Positions 7,728-16,618 of a DNA stretch of 47,808 nucleotides are shown here, one piece after another. The notes under the pieces were generated by a model. The model had not been told where the DNA came from. It was given only the letters and a program-made list of their open reading frames with translations, and ran no database searches. The translations under genes and the position numbers were made by a program. The stretch lies in the NCBI GenBank assembly GCA_002733575.1, contig NVWB01000029.1:1-47808 (forward strand). Direction: 5' to 3'. The stretch comes from Blastopirellula sp. (GTDB taxonomy: Bacteria; Planctomycetota; Planctomycetia; Pirellulales; Pirellulaceae). Position 1 is the first letter of the stretch; the number at the start of each line of letters is the position of its first letter.

Positions 7728-9080
7728 ATGAATACAAATCCTTCACAACTAGAGTCTTGGGACAAAGAAATTGTCTGGCATGCCTTCACGCAAATGTCAG
7801 AGTACGAGCCGCTGATTATTGATCAAGCCGAAGGCTGTACGCTGATCGATATCCATGGCAAACGCTACTTAGATGGCGTGAGCAGCTTGTGGTGTAACGT
7901 ACACGGGCACCGTCATCCCAAGATCGATGCCGCAATTAAAGCGCAAGTCGATAAAGTTTCACATGTCACAAATTTGGGAAGTTCGAACACCACCACCATC
8001 CAACTGGCCAAGCGATTAACTGAGATTGCTCCGGCTGGGCTTGAGCATGTGTTCTTTAGCAGCGACGGGGCTTCAGCAGTTGAAGTTGCTTTGAAAATGG
8101 CATTCCAATATTGGCAACAGCGTAAGGATTCTAAGCCGAAAAAGACCGGCTACTTGGCCTATGCCGATGCGTATCACGGCGACACCATTGGTAGTGTTAG
8201 CGTAAGTGGCGTGGCCCAATTTCATGCAATGTTTAAACCGCTGTTGTTTAATGTGCAGCGATTACCCTCGCCGAACCGAGATCGCTTGCCTGAAGGGGTA
8301 ACGCCCGAAGATGCTTGCAAGCATCACCTAGATATTTTGGAATCGGTTTTGAAAGAGAAGCATGAAGAGATTGCCGCGTTGGTAATTGAACCATTGGTTC
8401 AAGGAGCTGCGGGGATGATCATGCAGCCAGAAGGTTATCTCAATGGAGTTCGTGAGCTAACCAAGAAGTACGATGTGTTGATGATTTGCGACGAAGTGGC
8501 CGTGGGAATTGGACGTACGGGCAAAATGTTTGCCTGTGAACATGAACAAGTCGAGCCAGACTTATTGTGTTTGGGAAAAGGGCTAACCGGCGGCTATCTG
8601 CCAATGAGTGCCACGCTGGCCACGACTGAACTTTGGAACACTTTTCTCGGAAGCTACGCCGACTCAAAAACCTTCTTTCATGGGCACACATTCGGCGGCA
8701 ATCCCTTGAGCAGTGCGGCTGCGATTGCTTCGTTTGATATCTTCGAGGAAGAGCAGACACTAGAAAATTTGCAGCCAAAAATTGCTCGTTTAGCAGAGCA
8801 TTTGGCGCGTATCGCCGATCACCCTCATGTCGGCAATGTGCGTCAGTGTGGCATGATGGTGGGAATCGAACTGGTGAAAGATCGTGCGACTGGCGAGCAG
8901 TACGATTGGACGGAAGAACGGGGCATGAACGCTTGTAAACATGCAACTGACAATGGCGTTTGGGTTCGCCCACTCGGCAATGTGATTGTGCTTATGCCGC
9001 CACTGGCGATTTCGCTCGACGAGATCGACCAAATTTGCACCACGGTTGAACAGGCAATTCATTTTGCTACGGCATCGTAA
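7728..9080 (+). CDS. bioA: Adenosylmethionine-8-amino-7-oxononanoate aminotransferase
   Basis: This 450-residue class III PLP aminotransferase matches BioA (DAPA synthase), which uses S-adenosylmethionine as amino donor in biotin synthesis. Typical blocks are DKEIVWHAFTQM near the N terminus, YLDGVSSLWCNVHGHRHP, FFSSDGASAVEVALKMA, the YHGDTIGSVSVSG segment, VIEPLVQGAAGM, ICDEVAVGIGRTG, and LCLGKGLTGGYLPMS with the PLP-binding lysine. FHGHTFGGNPLSSAAA follows. The combination SLWCNVHGH and HAFTQM separates BioA from other class III enzymes. No other bio genes are in the window. A glutamine amidotransferase gene follows after 15 bases. Palindromic repeats lie on both sides of the pair. Confidence 0.93.
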   Translation: MNTNPSQLESWDKEIVWHAFTQMSEYEPLIIDQAEGCTLIDIHGKRYLDGVSSLWCNVHGHRHPKIDAAIKAQVDKVSHVTNLGSSNTTTIQLAKRLTEIAPAGLEHVFFSSDGASAVEVALKMAFQYWQQRKDSKPKKTGYLAYADAYHGDTIGSVSVSGVAQFHAMFKPLLFNVQRLPSPNRDRLPEGVTPEDACKHHLDILESVLKEKHEEIAALVIEPLVQGAAGMIMQPEGYLNGVRELTKKYDVLMICDEVAVGIGRTGKMFACEHEQVEPDLLCLGKGLTGGYLPMSATLATTELWNTFLGSYADSKTFFHGHTFGGNPLSSAAAIASFDIFEEEQTLENLQPKIARLAEHLARIADHPHVGNVRQCGMMVGIELVKDRATGEQYDWTEERGMNACKHATDNGVWVRPLGNVIVLMPPLAISLDEIDQICTTVEQAIHFATAS

Positions 9081-9095
9081 TTCAAGGAAGCTAGA

Positions 9096-9824
9096 ATGCC
9101 TAAATCATTGCGTTATTTATTGATTCAAATTCGGAATGCCGACGATCCGATTCGTGAGCAGGAACGGGCCTGTTTCGCAGCGGCATTGGAGTGTGATGAG
9201 GATCAAATCCGCTGCTTTGATTTGCTGAGCGGGCCACCCACGCACGATGATCTGAACTCTTGCGACATGGTATTGGTTGGCGGCAGTGGTGATTATTCTG
9301 TGGTGAGCGATGAACCTTGGCTGCTGCGGGCCCTGGAAGGTTTTCAATTGATTCATGAAGTCTCGAAACCGACGTTTGGTTCATGCTGGGGTTTTCAAGT
9401 CATGGCCCGAGCAATCGGCGGACGTGTGATACACGACCTGGAACATGCCGAGCTAGGCACAAAAGAAATCATGCTAACCACAGCTGGCATGAAAGACCCT
9501 GTGTTTTCTCAAATGGATAATCCGTTCTTGGCCTACATGGGGCACGAAGATCGCGTGATTGAATTGCCACTAGATGCAGAACTGCTGGCATCGACCGAAC
9601 TAGTAGAAAACCAAGCGTTCCGCTTCATCGGCAAACCGATTTACTGTACCCAGTTTCACCCAGAGCTGAACTACCACGCACTGCTTGGTCGCATGAAAGC
9701 CTATCCCAAGTACTGCGAGAAAATCGCCGGCGTGTCGTTCGATGAATTCGTGGCCAGCTTTCAAGAAGCCAAACAAAGCGAAGGCTTGATGCGATTGTTT
9801 CGCAAGGAAGTGTTTGGGGTTTAG
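9096..9824 (+). CDS. Class I glutamine amidotransferase-like protein
   Basis: This 242-residue protein has the class I glutaminase fold. The catalytic triad is visible: Cys97 in the elbow FGSCWGFQ, His188 and Glu190 in TQFHPEL. The oxyanion strand is MVLVGGSGDYSV. Similar stand-alone proteins are annotated as GMP synthase-like amidotransferases or gamma-glutamyl hydrolases acting on small gamma-glutamyl compounds, but the acceptor is unknown. It starts 15 bases after bioA and is very likely co-transcribed, although a role in biotin synthesis is not established for this family. A weak AAGGAAG precedes the ATG. Confidence in the fold is high; substrate is open. Confidence 0.85.
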   Translation: MPKSLRYLLIQIRNADDPIREQERACFAAALECDEDQIRCFDLLSGPPTHDDLNSCDMVLVGGSGDYSVVSDEPWLLRALEGFQLIHEVSKPTFGSCWGFQVMARAIGGRVIHDLEHAELGTKEIMLTTAGMKDPVFSQMDNPFLAYMGHEDRVIELPLDAELLASTELVENQAFRFIGKPIYCTQFHPELNYHALLGRMKAYPKYCEKIAGVSFDEFVASFQEAKQSEGLMRLFRKEVFGV

Positions 9825-10162
9825 GGTTTATTTGATAGAGATTCTAGAGCACTCTCTGCTTCTCGGGAGACCATGATTCAGATTGTTTTTTTAGTCCCGG
9901 CAGGGACGAAGTCACCTAGCCTGGTGCTTTAGCTCCAGGGAAATGGGAATCTAAATCACCTAAACCCCAGCGGGGTGACGTCGATTCGAAGCATTGTTGG
10001 TTTATGCGACGTCGTCCCATCCGGGACTTTCTTGAATTTGTATTCTACCCCTGGGGATGAATCCCCAGGCTAGGCGACTGCGTCCCTTTCGGGACTCGAA
10101 AGACATGTAAATCTTTGTTGCCTTTTTGCAAAAACTCTTAGAACAATATTTTATATTATCCT
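9825..10162. repeat. Palindromic hairpin-rich repeat element, copy 2 (core 9894-10095)
   Basis: This gap between convergent genes holds a second copy of the element seen at 7282-7550. The hairpins appear in the same mirror order: GTCCC/GGGAC at 9894-9907, CCTGG/CCAGG at 9920-9939, ACCCC/GGGGT at 9964-9976, GTCCC/GGGAC at 10014-10027, CCTGGGGAT/ATCCCCAGG at 10050-10069 and GTCCC/GGGAC at 10082-10095. Both copies begin with TTTTTTAGTCCC. Flanking similarity and compensating base changes in the stems suggest that the folded structure is under selection or that the element spreads as a unit. No open frame is shared by the two copies. Confidence 0.8.
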
Positions 10163-11527
10163 TTAAGATGCCGCCGTCGTTTCCTCAGATTCATGAATTG
10201 CCTGCATCAAAGCTTGCAAAGCATCGAGCGCCATGCGATGTAATTCCTCATCGCGTTCCTCGTAATACTGATCAAGGGCTACGGCTGGGTCGTCACAGAT
10301 TTTTGTCAGGGTAAAGAGAGCACGATCGGAAAGATTGTAATCGCACTGAACCAAAGCTTGGTTTAGTACGTGAAGAACTTGACGTAGCTCATGGTCTGCT
10401 AATGGGCCGAATTTCGATAACACAATAACGGTGTTGTTGACCACCAAACGATCTTCGTCTTCTAACATTTCACACAGTGCCGGAACGACTTTTTCAGAAT
10501 TGCATCGAATTTCGCCAATCGTTTTGACGGCACTTGCTCGAACCTCTGAGCGGCGGTCTTCCAGTGCGTGGAGTAGCGCCGAAGTAATATCTCCAGAGTC
10601 GATCTTGATTATCCCCAGCAGTGTTACTGCTTCTAGTCGCACTAAGAAATTCGGGTCTTTCATGGCCAGCAGGCTTGCTGAAATGCACTCAGGTGTTGCC
10701 AGCAAGCGATGTTGCAGTTCCCAAATAGTTGCAATCTTGAGAGAGTCGCTTTTCTCTTGAAGATTGCGTAAGAGTTCGTGGTCAGAGTGTTTAATCAACT
10801 CCACCGTTTTCTCTCTTTGAATCAAAACGTCATCCGTCTTTTGTAAGAACTTAACCCCTTGTTTAAGCGAGCTTTCGGCATCTAACCCTAGTAAGTGGCT
10901 CCAGTCTCGAATCTCGTCATTGCGAATCCAGGCACACAATGCCAATGCATAACCATAATTGTGTGGTGTTAATGTGACTGATCTTTTAATCGTTTTCTTC
11001 GTGGTGTCTGTGTTGGCCATCATGGGAGACGATGGACTCAAATCAGAGTTCGCACAGATTTCTCCGAAACCCAGCATCGCCATTAGTAGTTCAGAAAGCC
11101 GGGCTGAATCAAACGGAACAGGATGATTTCTTTCGCCTTCTAAAATAATATGATGACACAAGTCACTGCAAAGAATTTCAATTAAACGTCCCGCATCTTC
11201 GGTTTGATCTTTTGCGAGATGAATGACTGCTCCTTCAGGCTGTTGCTTGTAGAGACTATTGGCCCCGGACAGTTCTTCTTCACTGACAAACTTTAGTTCA
11301 ATTTCATTCGGGTTGATTTGTAACTTGCGACAAAGTTCATCGGTTAAGTTGCGAACAGATTCTTCCGTTGAATCAAATGACTCTGGCAGAAGATCATCGA
11401 TCATCACCATTTCCGACCGAAGCAATCGCTCCATGCCAAATTCTTCAACAAGACAGACTAAACCTGTCTCTATCCAAGCTTTAGTGTTGTCATCAACCGG
11501 GCACTTAGGTGTAAAAAATCCGAACAT
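10163..11527 (-). CDS. HEAT-repeat protein with an uncharacterised N-terminal region
   Basis: This 454-residue cytoplasmic protein has two parts. Residues ~1-240 form a region I cannot assign; it contains an acidic stretch, a His pair (DLCHHIILEGERNHPVPF) and PHNYGYALALCAWIRNDEIRDW. Residues ~255-440 are HEAT-like helical repeats: LLATPECISASLLAMKDPNFLVRLEAV..., SGDITSALLHALEDRRSEVRASAVKTIGEI and EKVVPALCEMLEDEDRLVVNNTVIVL. HEAT arrays are protein-binding scaffolds. It lies 83 bases downstream of the ATPase gene on the same strand, so the two may be co-transcribed. No signal peptide or membrane segment is present. Confidence 0.75.
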   Translation of the reverse strand: MFGFFTPKCPVDDNTKAWIETGLVCLVEEFGMERLLRSEMVMIDDLLPESFDSTEESVRNLTDELCRKLQINPNEIELKFVSEEELSGANSLYKQQPEGAVIHLAKDQTEDAGRLIEILCSDLCHHIILEGERNHPVPFDSARLSELLMAMLGFGEICANSDLSPSSPMMANTDTTKKTIKRSVTLTPHNYGYALALCAWIRNDEIRDWSHLLGLDAESSLKQGVKFLQKTDDVLIQREKTVELIKHSDHELLRNLQEKSDSLKIATIWELQHRLLATPECISASLLAMKDPNFLVRLEAVTLLGIIKIDSGDITSALLHALEDRRSEVRASAVKTIGEIRCNSEKVVPALCEMLEDEDRLVVNNTVIVLSKFGPLADHELRQVLHVLNQALVQCDYNLSDRALFTLTKICDDPAVALDQYYEERDEELHRMALDALQALMQAIHESEETTAAS

Positions 11528-11610
11528 GGGCGTCCTGTAGCTATGAATGGTGAATCAGAAGAAGGTGTGATTGTAGCTTGTAATGCGTTTAGCTTCAAAC
11601 GCAATGTACC

Positions 11611-12345
11611 CTATGACTCGAACAAATGCTTTAGCATTCGTTCTGGTTGATCGAGAAACGAGCGGGTGACTTGGAAGTGTTCGGTCTCTTGATAGGCCAC
11701 TTCTTTTAGCCCATCAGGGGTGAATTCGTAAATCAGGGCGTCAGGGTAGGCCATGATTAGCGGGGAATGCGTGGCGATGATTAACTGCGAGTCTTTCTTC
11801 ACCAGGTCGTGCATCCGGGCCAGAAATGTGAGTTGCCGCTGGGGCGAAAGGGCCGCCTCAGGTTCGTCGAGCAAATAGAGCCCATCCCCTTTGAATTTAT
11901 CAACGAACAAGCTGAGAAATGATTCTCCGTGCGATTGATCATGATACGAAGTCGGCCCATACGAAATGAACCCTTGTCGATCAATCTCGGTGGCGACGTT
12001 ATAAAAGCTTTCGGCCCGAAAGAAAAACCCATCGCTGCGGCTGCTTCTTACTCCGCGTCCTAGTCGTAACCATTTGTGGATATCGGAATGCGATTCTTGG
12101 GAGGCAAAGTTAAAGTCGCGTGTTCCGCCTTCGGCATTAAACCCTTCGGCCACGGCAATCGCTTCCAACAAGGTCGACTTGCCAGACCCATTCTCGCCAA
12201 TAAAAAACGTGACCTTGGGATGCAGTTTAAGCCGGTTGAAATTCTTGATCGCCGGAATCTGCGGTGCGTACGAACTCTCCAACTCTTCCCGATCATGCAG
12301 GATTTCGATGTAATCGATAAATGGATCACGGGGAGGGTTGGTCAT
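11611..12345 (-). CDS. COG3910-type predicted ATPase (AAA/ABC-like)
   Basis: This 244-residue protein has an ABC-like ATPase core. Walker A is GENGSGKST (residues 50-58), a signature-like SHGESFL follows the variable middle, Walker B is LYLLDEPEAAL, and IIATHSP provides the switch His. The flanking text (GFNAEGG, DGFFFRAESFYNVAT, DALIYEF and the C-terminal TRSFLDQPERMLKHL) fits the small stand-alone predicted ATPase family COG3910, whose biological role is not defined. There is no fused nuclease or TOPRIM domain and no nuclease neighbour, so a defence role is not supported here. It starts 24 bases after the sulfite reductase stop on the same strand. Confidence 0.88.
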   Translation of the reverse strand: MTNPPRDPFIDYIEILHDREELESSYAPQIPAIKNFNRLKLHPKVTFFIGENGSGKSTLLEAIAVAEGFNAEGGTRDFNFASQESHSDIHKWLRLGRGVRSSRSDGFFFRAESFYNVATEIDRQGFISYGPTSYHDQSHGESFLSLFVDKFKGDGLYLLDEPEAALSPQRQLTFLARMHDLVKKDSQLIIATHSPLIMAYPDALIYEFTPDGLKEVAYQETEHFQVTRSFLDQPERMLKHLFES

Positions 12346-12369
12346 GCGTTGGATTTATTGGCCTTTATC

Positions 12370-14070
12370 TTACCCGGCAACAGCCGCTTCTATCGCTTCT
12401 TTGCCTTGGCGGTCACAGAAGTCGCCGAAGGATTCGCCTTCGTTGCGGTCTTGTTTGAACAGCGTGAAGACTTTGGTCAACTCGGGTATCACTTCATCGG
12501 CAGGGACCATGTCTTTGTAGATGTACGACAGGCGATCACCCAGCAATCGACCGCCGAGGAATACCGTGTACTTTTCCTTGGCACGACCGACTAAGCCGAT
12601 GTCACAGTTATAAGGTCGGGCACATCCGTTCGGGCAGCCGGTCATTCGCATCGTGAATTTTTCATCGGCCAGGCCCAGCTTTTCTAGTTCGGCTTCTAGT
12701 TGATCAACCATGCCGGGCAGTGCGCGTTCGCTTTCGGTAATCGAAAGTCCACAAGTCGGCCAAGCGACACAAGCCATTGACCAACGCCGGGTGTTCGAGA
12801 TATCTTCGGAAAGCGTCACGTTGTGCTTTTTCAAGATCGCTTCAAGAGCCGATTTGTCTTCCGGCTTGATGCCAGAGAACAAAATGTCTTGATGGGCGGT
12901 CAAGTGAATGCCAGGGTTGTATGTGGTGCAAATTTCACGAATGGCCGTTTTTAGTTGCATCGTTTCGTCGTCTTTGATGCGACCGTTTTCGACATTCAAA
13001 CCATAGATCCAGTTGCCATCGCCTTGATCTTGCCAGCCTTTGTGATCATCGAACTCGTGAACTTCAACATCGCGTGCCTCAGGCAAGCTCTGCCCATAGT
13101 ATTTTTCAACTTCGGCTTTGAACTTTTCCATACCCCAGTTGTGAATCAAGTATTTCAAACGGGCCACTTTGCGGTCGGCCCGATTGCCGTTGTCTCGTTG
13201 TACTTTGACGATGGCCTCGGCCACATCAACCACTTGATCAGGCGTGATAAAGGCCAGCTTCTTGCCGAGAGCGGGGAATGTTTTTTCGGCACTTGGAGTA
13301 CGTCCTTGCCCGCCACCGACTAATACGTTGTAGCCAACAATGGCATCGTTTTCGACAATCGCAATCAGGCCCAAGTCGTGTGTGTAAACATCAATGCAGT
13401 TATCTTCTGGCAGGGCAATGCCCATTTTGAATTTACGCGGCAGGTACTGCACACCATACAGCGGTTCGACTTCGCCGGTCGCAATTTTTTCTTTCTCTCC
13501 AGTCTCTTGATCTTTCAGGAAGATCTCTCGATAGGCGGGCGTCTGCGGAGCAAAATGGGCCGCCAGTTTGAACGACATCTCCTGCATCTCGGTACGGACC
13601 GGGTTGTTTTTGATCGGGGCAGGGCAGCACATCACATTTCGGTTCACATCGCCACAGGCACCGAGTGTGGTTAGTTCCACTTTTTTTAGCTGTTGCAGCA
13701 ACTCAGGCAAGTTGTCTTTTTGAATTCCGTGAAACTGCAATCCTTGTCGGCTGGTGATTCGCAATGTTTCGTTGGCCAAGCTATCGCACAGTTCCAGCTC
13801 TTTCATCATCTGGTCGCTGGTCATACTACCGGCAGGCAGTTTGGTGCGGACCATAAACATGTATGACTTGCCTTTGGTGCCGTCTGCTTTCACCTTGCCA
13901 CGGTTGTCGCGGTCGTCTTGCTGATACATGCCGTAATGCTTGAGCAGTTGAATACTTGACTTGCCAAAGTGATCGGTGCCATCGGCCAATTCTTCGGGGA
14001 TATCTCCTCGCAAGTAGTTACTTTCTAGCTTGAAGGTATCAACAGGGCTCAGCTTCTTTTCTTCAGACAT
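12370..14070 (-). CDS. Siroheme-dependent sulfite reductase, hemoprotein component
   Basis: This 566-residue enzyme reduces sulfite to sulfide in assimilation. It has two ferredoxin-like/siroheme halves, with RITSRQGLQFHGI in the first. The siroheme-coupled [4Fe-4S] cluster ligands are all visible: Cys434 and Cys440 (ACVAWPTCGL, C-x5-C) and Cys479 and Cys483 (GCPNGCARP, C-x3-C). Length and motifs fit CysI or ferredoxin-type Sir; the electron donor cannot be read from the sequence, and no CysJ flavoprotein gene is in the window. I chose the ATG at 14070 (MSEEKKLSP); a longer frame to 14172 adds 34 low-complexity residues unlike the family. A COG3910 ATPase gene follows after 24 bases. Confidence 0.92.
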   Translation of the reverse strand: MSEEKKLSPVDTFKLESNYLRGDIPEELADGTDHFGKSSIQLLKHYGMYQQDDRDNRGKVKADGTKGKSYMFMVRTKLPAGSMTSDQMMKELELCDSLANETLRITSRQGLQFHGIQKDNLPELLQQLKKVELTTLGACGDVNRNVMCCPAPIKNNPVRTEMQEMSFKLAAHFAPQTPAYREIFLKDQETGEKEKIATGEVEPLYGVQYLPRKFKMGIALPEDNCIDVYTHDLGLIAIVENDAIVGYNVLVGGGQGRTPSAEKTFPALGKKLAFITPDQVVDVAEAIVKVQRDNGNRADRKVARLKYLIHNWGMEKFKAEVEKYYGQSLPEARDVEVHEFDDHKGWQDQGDGNWIYGLNVENGRIKDDETMQLKTAIREICTTYNPGIHLTAHQDILFSGIKPEDKSALEAILKKHNVTLSEDISNTRRWSMACVAWPTCGLSITESERALPGMVDQLEAELEKLGLADEKFTMRMTGCPNGCARPYNCDIGLVGRAKEKYTVFLGGRLLGDRLSYIYKDMVPADEVIPELTKVFTLFKQDRNEGESFGDFCDRQGKEAIEAAVAG

Positions 14071-14608
14071 GCTCGTGGGTCGCTTATGGATAAATGTTGA
14101 TTTAATGTTTGTGTGTAATTTTGGGATTCCGGGTGGCCGCGATGTCGGTTTTGGAGAACGCTTTCCAACCATTTACGCATATTCAAAACGACGTCGGGGT
14201 CGACGATAGTCGATCAGAGGTTTGATCGGTTTCCAATTATTTTGGTTGAATTAAGGGTTGAGTTGGTTCAAGAACCTTACTCGTTCTCCATAAATCATTA
14301 CCTCTGTAACCTCTGATTGCCTTCGGCAACACCGACGACGTTCCGAATAAGTTTGATCCTGAAGCACAGCCAACGCCGGAAGCGTCATCGCTGCCACCCA
14401 GGATAAACAGGGCCATTCTGCCCAGTATACCTGTTTCATACGATGTCCGAAATGTCATTCGGTCACGGTAATTCTAGCTATTCTGAAAATGTTCGTTCTG
14501 GTGGATCGCCCCTGGGGATTTCGTACTTTCGCATGTGAGTTACAATAGGGGCTCTGTTGGTAATTATAGGAAAAATTCGAGGCTTTATCAGCCCAGGGAA
14601 TCGTTCTA
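14071..14608. other. Divergent intergenic region between sulfite reductase and folD
   Basis: This 538-base gap separates two divergent genes, so it should hold both promoters. A TACAAT at 14541-14546 is a candidate -10 for folD, but no good -35 partner is seen. A 62-codon minus-strand frame at 14251-14439 has a hydrophobic centre and acceptable codons, but lacks a Shine-Dalgarno site and recognisable homology; I do not call it a gene. No riboswitch fold was recognised. Confidence 0.4.
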
Positions 14609-15493
14609 GTGAAAGCTGCACTTCTGGATGGAAAAAAGATCTCTGCCGAAATTCAAGGCGAGATTAAACAACATGTGGCCGCATTTGTGGAAAAAACGGG
14701 TAAACAACCCTGCTTGGCAGCAGTGCTTATAGGTGAAGACCCGGCTAGTGCGGTTTATGTTCGCAATAAAGAACGAGCCTGCGAAAGAGTTGGCCTGCGA
14801 AGCGAACTCCATCGACTGCCAGCAGAGACCACCCAAGAGCAGCTAATGGCACTGGTTGACCAACTGAACAACGACCCTGCGGTCTCTGGCATCTTGGTGC
14901 AACTGCCACTGCCGGGGCATTTGGATCAGACGCCTGTATTGGATTCGATCAACCCGATCAAAGATGTCGATTGTTTTCACCCAACCAACGTAGGGCTCGT
15001 TTCGCAGGGCCGGCCGCAGTTTATGCCCTGCACGCCGCATGGCGTGATTCAGATTTTGCATCGCAACGGGGTCGAAATCTCGGGCAAACATGTGGTCATC
15101 GTGGGTCGCAGCGAAATCGTTGGCAAACCACTAGCGGCCATGTTGGTGCAAAAGACGAGCCCTAGCTGTGGACCAACCGCCGCGAATGCGACCGTCACAG
15201 TTTGCCACAGCCGCACCCAAAACTTGGCCGAAATAACACGCACCGCCGATATTTTGGTCGCCGCAATCGGAGTCCCCAAGTTCATCACTGCCGACATGGT
15301 TAAACCAGGTGCGGCAGTTGTGGATGTCGGCATCAACCGAACCGACGACGGCCTGTGCGGCGATGTTGACTTTGACGCAGTCGGCGAAGTAGCTTCAAGC
15401 ATTACCCCAGTACCCGGCGGAGTCGGTCGATTGACGGTGACGATGTTGCTGGATAATACGCTGACTGCGGCGAAGTTACAGGCCGGGGAATAG
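14609..15493 (+). CDS. folD: Bifunctional methylenetetrahydrofolate dehydrogenase/cyclohydrolase
   Basis: This 294-residue protein interconverts 5,10-methylene-, methenyl- and 10-formyl-tetrahydrofolate using NADP. The active-site Tyr50 and Lys54 are in YVRNKERACERVG. Other family blocks are GILVQLPLPGHLD, KDVDCFHPTNVG, PCTPHGVIQIL, the Rossmann motif VVIVGRSEIVGKPLAAMLV, ATVTVCHSRT, ADILVAAIGVP, GAAVVDVGIN and the C-terminal ITPVPGGVGRLTVTMLL. The start is GTG at 14609, matching the family N terminus (here VKAALLDGKKIS, read as fMet). A 14-residue insertion-like SPSCGPTAANATVT extends the loop after the dinucleotide motif. The gene is probably monocistronic. Confidence 0.95.
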   Translation: MKAALLDGKKISAEIQGEIKQHVAAFVEKTGKQPCLAAVLIGEDPASAVYVRNKERACERVGLRSELHRLPAETTQEQLMALVDQLNNDPAVSGILVQLPLPGHLDQTPVLDSINPIKDVDCFHPTNVGLVSQGRPQFMPCTPHGVIQILHRNGVEISGKHVVIVGRSEIVGKPLAAMLVQKTSPSCGPTAANATVTVCHSRTQNLAEITRTADILVAAIGVPKFITADMVKPGAAVVDVGINRTDDGLCGDVDFDAVGEVASSITPVPGGVGRLTVTMLLDNTLTAAKLQAGE

Positions 15494-15532
15494 TAGGGTA
15501 GGGGAGTAGAGATTTTTTCCTTGCGAATTCTT

Positions 15533-15561
15533 TTGCAAGAGTTGCACATCTATTGTAGGAT
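15533..15561 (+). promoter_or_regulatory. Candidate promoter of the TPR membrane protein gene
   Basis: TTGCAA (15533-15538) and TAGGAT (15556-15561) are separated by exactly 17 bases, and each matches the sigma-70 consensus at about four of six positions. The start codon follows 60 bases further on, after a good AAGGAG Shine-Dalgarno site at 15607-15612. Assigned by eye only. Confidence 0.35.
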
Positions 15562-15621
15562 ACGAAAAAGATAACAATTGCTGCTGCGCCCTCTGTTACA
15601 AATTTGTAAGGAGCCACACCC

Positions 15622-16587
15622 ATGCGATCTAAAATCTCTTGCTTCTCTCGGTTGACGCTTATTGCTGTGTTGCTATTCACAGTGTCACCGCAAGCCCACG
15701 CTTGTTTGAATCATTTCTTCACCAAGATTGATGGGCATGCACATACAGATAACTCGCACTACTATTTGCTTGAGACGCGGGAAGACTCGACCAACTGGAA
15801 TGAGATCTACCAGAATTTAAAGACAGAGCTTGAAACCGAAGACAACTACAAAAAACGGTCCGATATGGCAGCGGCCATGATTCATTTGGGGCAGACTCAA
15901 GAGGCGATTGATATCCTGGTTGAGTTAGAAGAAAAGCATCCCGGCGAGTACACGATTGCTGGCAACTTGGGCACCGCTTATGAATTAGTGGGCGAAGTCG
16001 GTTTGGCGATTAAGTGGATTAAAATTGGGATGGAGCGGAACCCTGATTCGCATGATGGTTCAGAATGGCTGCATGTGAGAATTCTGGAAGTCAAACAGGA
16101 GTTGGCAGCCGATCCTGATTGGTTGAATTCGCATTCGGTGTTAGGTCTGGATTTCGGTCAAGCAGATAAACCCAAGATGCCGGCTTCTTTTGGCGAGGAA
16201 CGAACATCAGAAGATGTAATTGAAGCGATTCAATATCAACTGCACGAACGTCTTCAGTTCGTCAAAGGAACCGATCCGATTGTGGCCGATTTACTAGTCA
16301 CGCTCGGCAACTTGATCGCGTTGACCGATTCCGTTGAACCAGCGGTGGATGTCTATAAGCTGGCAATGCCGTTTCCTGAGAATCTCACTTTGGCCCAACG
16401 CCGGTTAGATTATTTTCAACAGGTTGTAGATAGTAATGCATTATCTGGAACCCGGGGTGCTCCCGTTGAAAATTTAATAAAGTTTGGGGTCTTTCTCCTT
16501 GTTACATTCGTGGTGATCTGCATCCTGACAATTTGTGGTATGTGGTATCTGTGGCGGCGATATACAAGAAGACGCCTGAAAGCTTAG
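15622..16587 (+). CDS. Membrane-anchored TPR-like protein
   Basis: This 321-residue protein starts with a signal peptide (MRSKISCFSRLTLIAVLLF...QAHA, cleavage near residue 27) followed by CLNHFFTKIDGHAHTD. Residues ~50-150 contain TPR-like helices (KKRSDMAAAMIHLGQTQEAIDILVEL; YTIAGNLGTAYELVGEVGLAIKWI). Near the C terminus is one strong membrane segment (FGVFLLVTFVVICILTICGMWYLW), ended by a basic cytoplasmic tail. Most of the protein should therefore face the periplasm and act as a binding scaffold. The AAGGAG site 10 bases before the ATG supports the start. A partner or pathway is not evident. A convergent DUF1552 gene begins 31 bases downstream. Confidence 0.75.
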   Translation: MRSKISCFSRLTLIAVLLFTVSPQAHACLNHFFTKIDGHAHTDNSHYYLLETREDSTNWNEIYQNLKTELETEDNYKKRSDMAAAMIHLGQTQEAIDILVELEEKHPGEYTIAGNLGTAYELVGEVGLAIKWIKIGMERNPDSHDGSEWLHVRILEVKQELAADPDWLNSHSVLGLDFGQADKPKMPASFGEERTSEDVIEAIQYQLHERLQFVKGTDPIVADLLVTLGNLIALTDSVEPAVDVYKLAMPFPENLTLAQRRLDYFQQVVDSNALSGTRGAPVENLIKFGVFLLVTFVVICILTICGMWYLWRRYTRRRLKA

Positions 16588-16618
16588 CTCAAAAAAGCGT
16601 CTGGCTCACGCCTCCTTC

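Noticed and set aside
7282-10095. CRISPR array
   Set aside because: The repeats are palindromic compound elements, only two copies exist, and there are no regular spacers or cas genes.
11611-12345. Stand-alone ATPase as part of an antiviral defence system
   Set aside because: There is no TOPRIM, nuclease or toxin partner nearby, and its motifs fit the small COG3910 family found outside defence islands.
14237-14458. Small minus-strand frames between sulfite reductase and folD
   Set aside because: Two overlapping frames exist, one with a hydrophobic centre, but neither has a ribosome site or similarity that I recognise. They may be chance.
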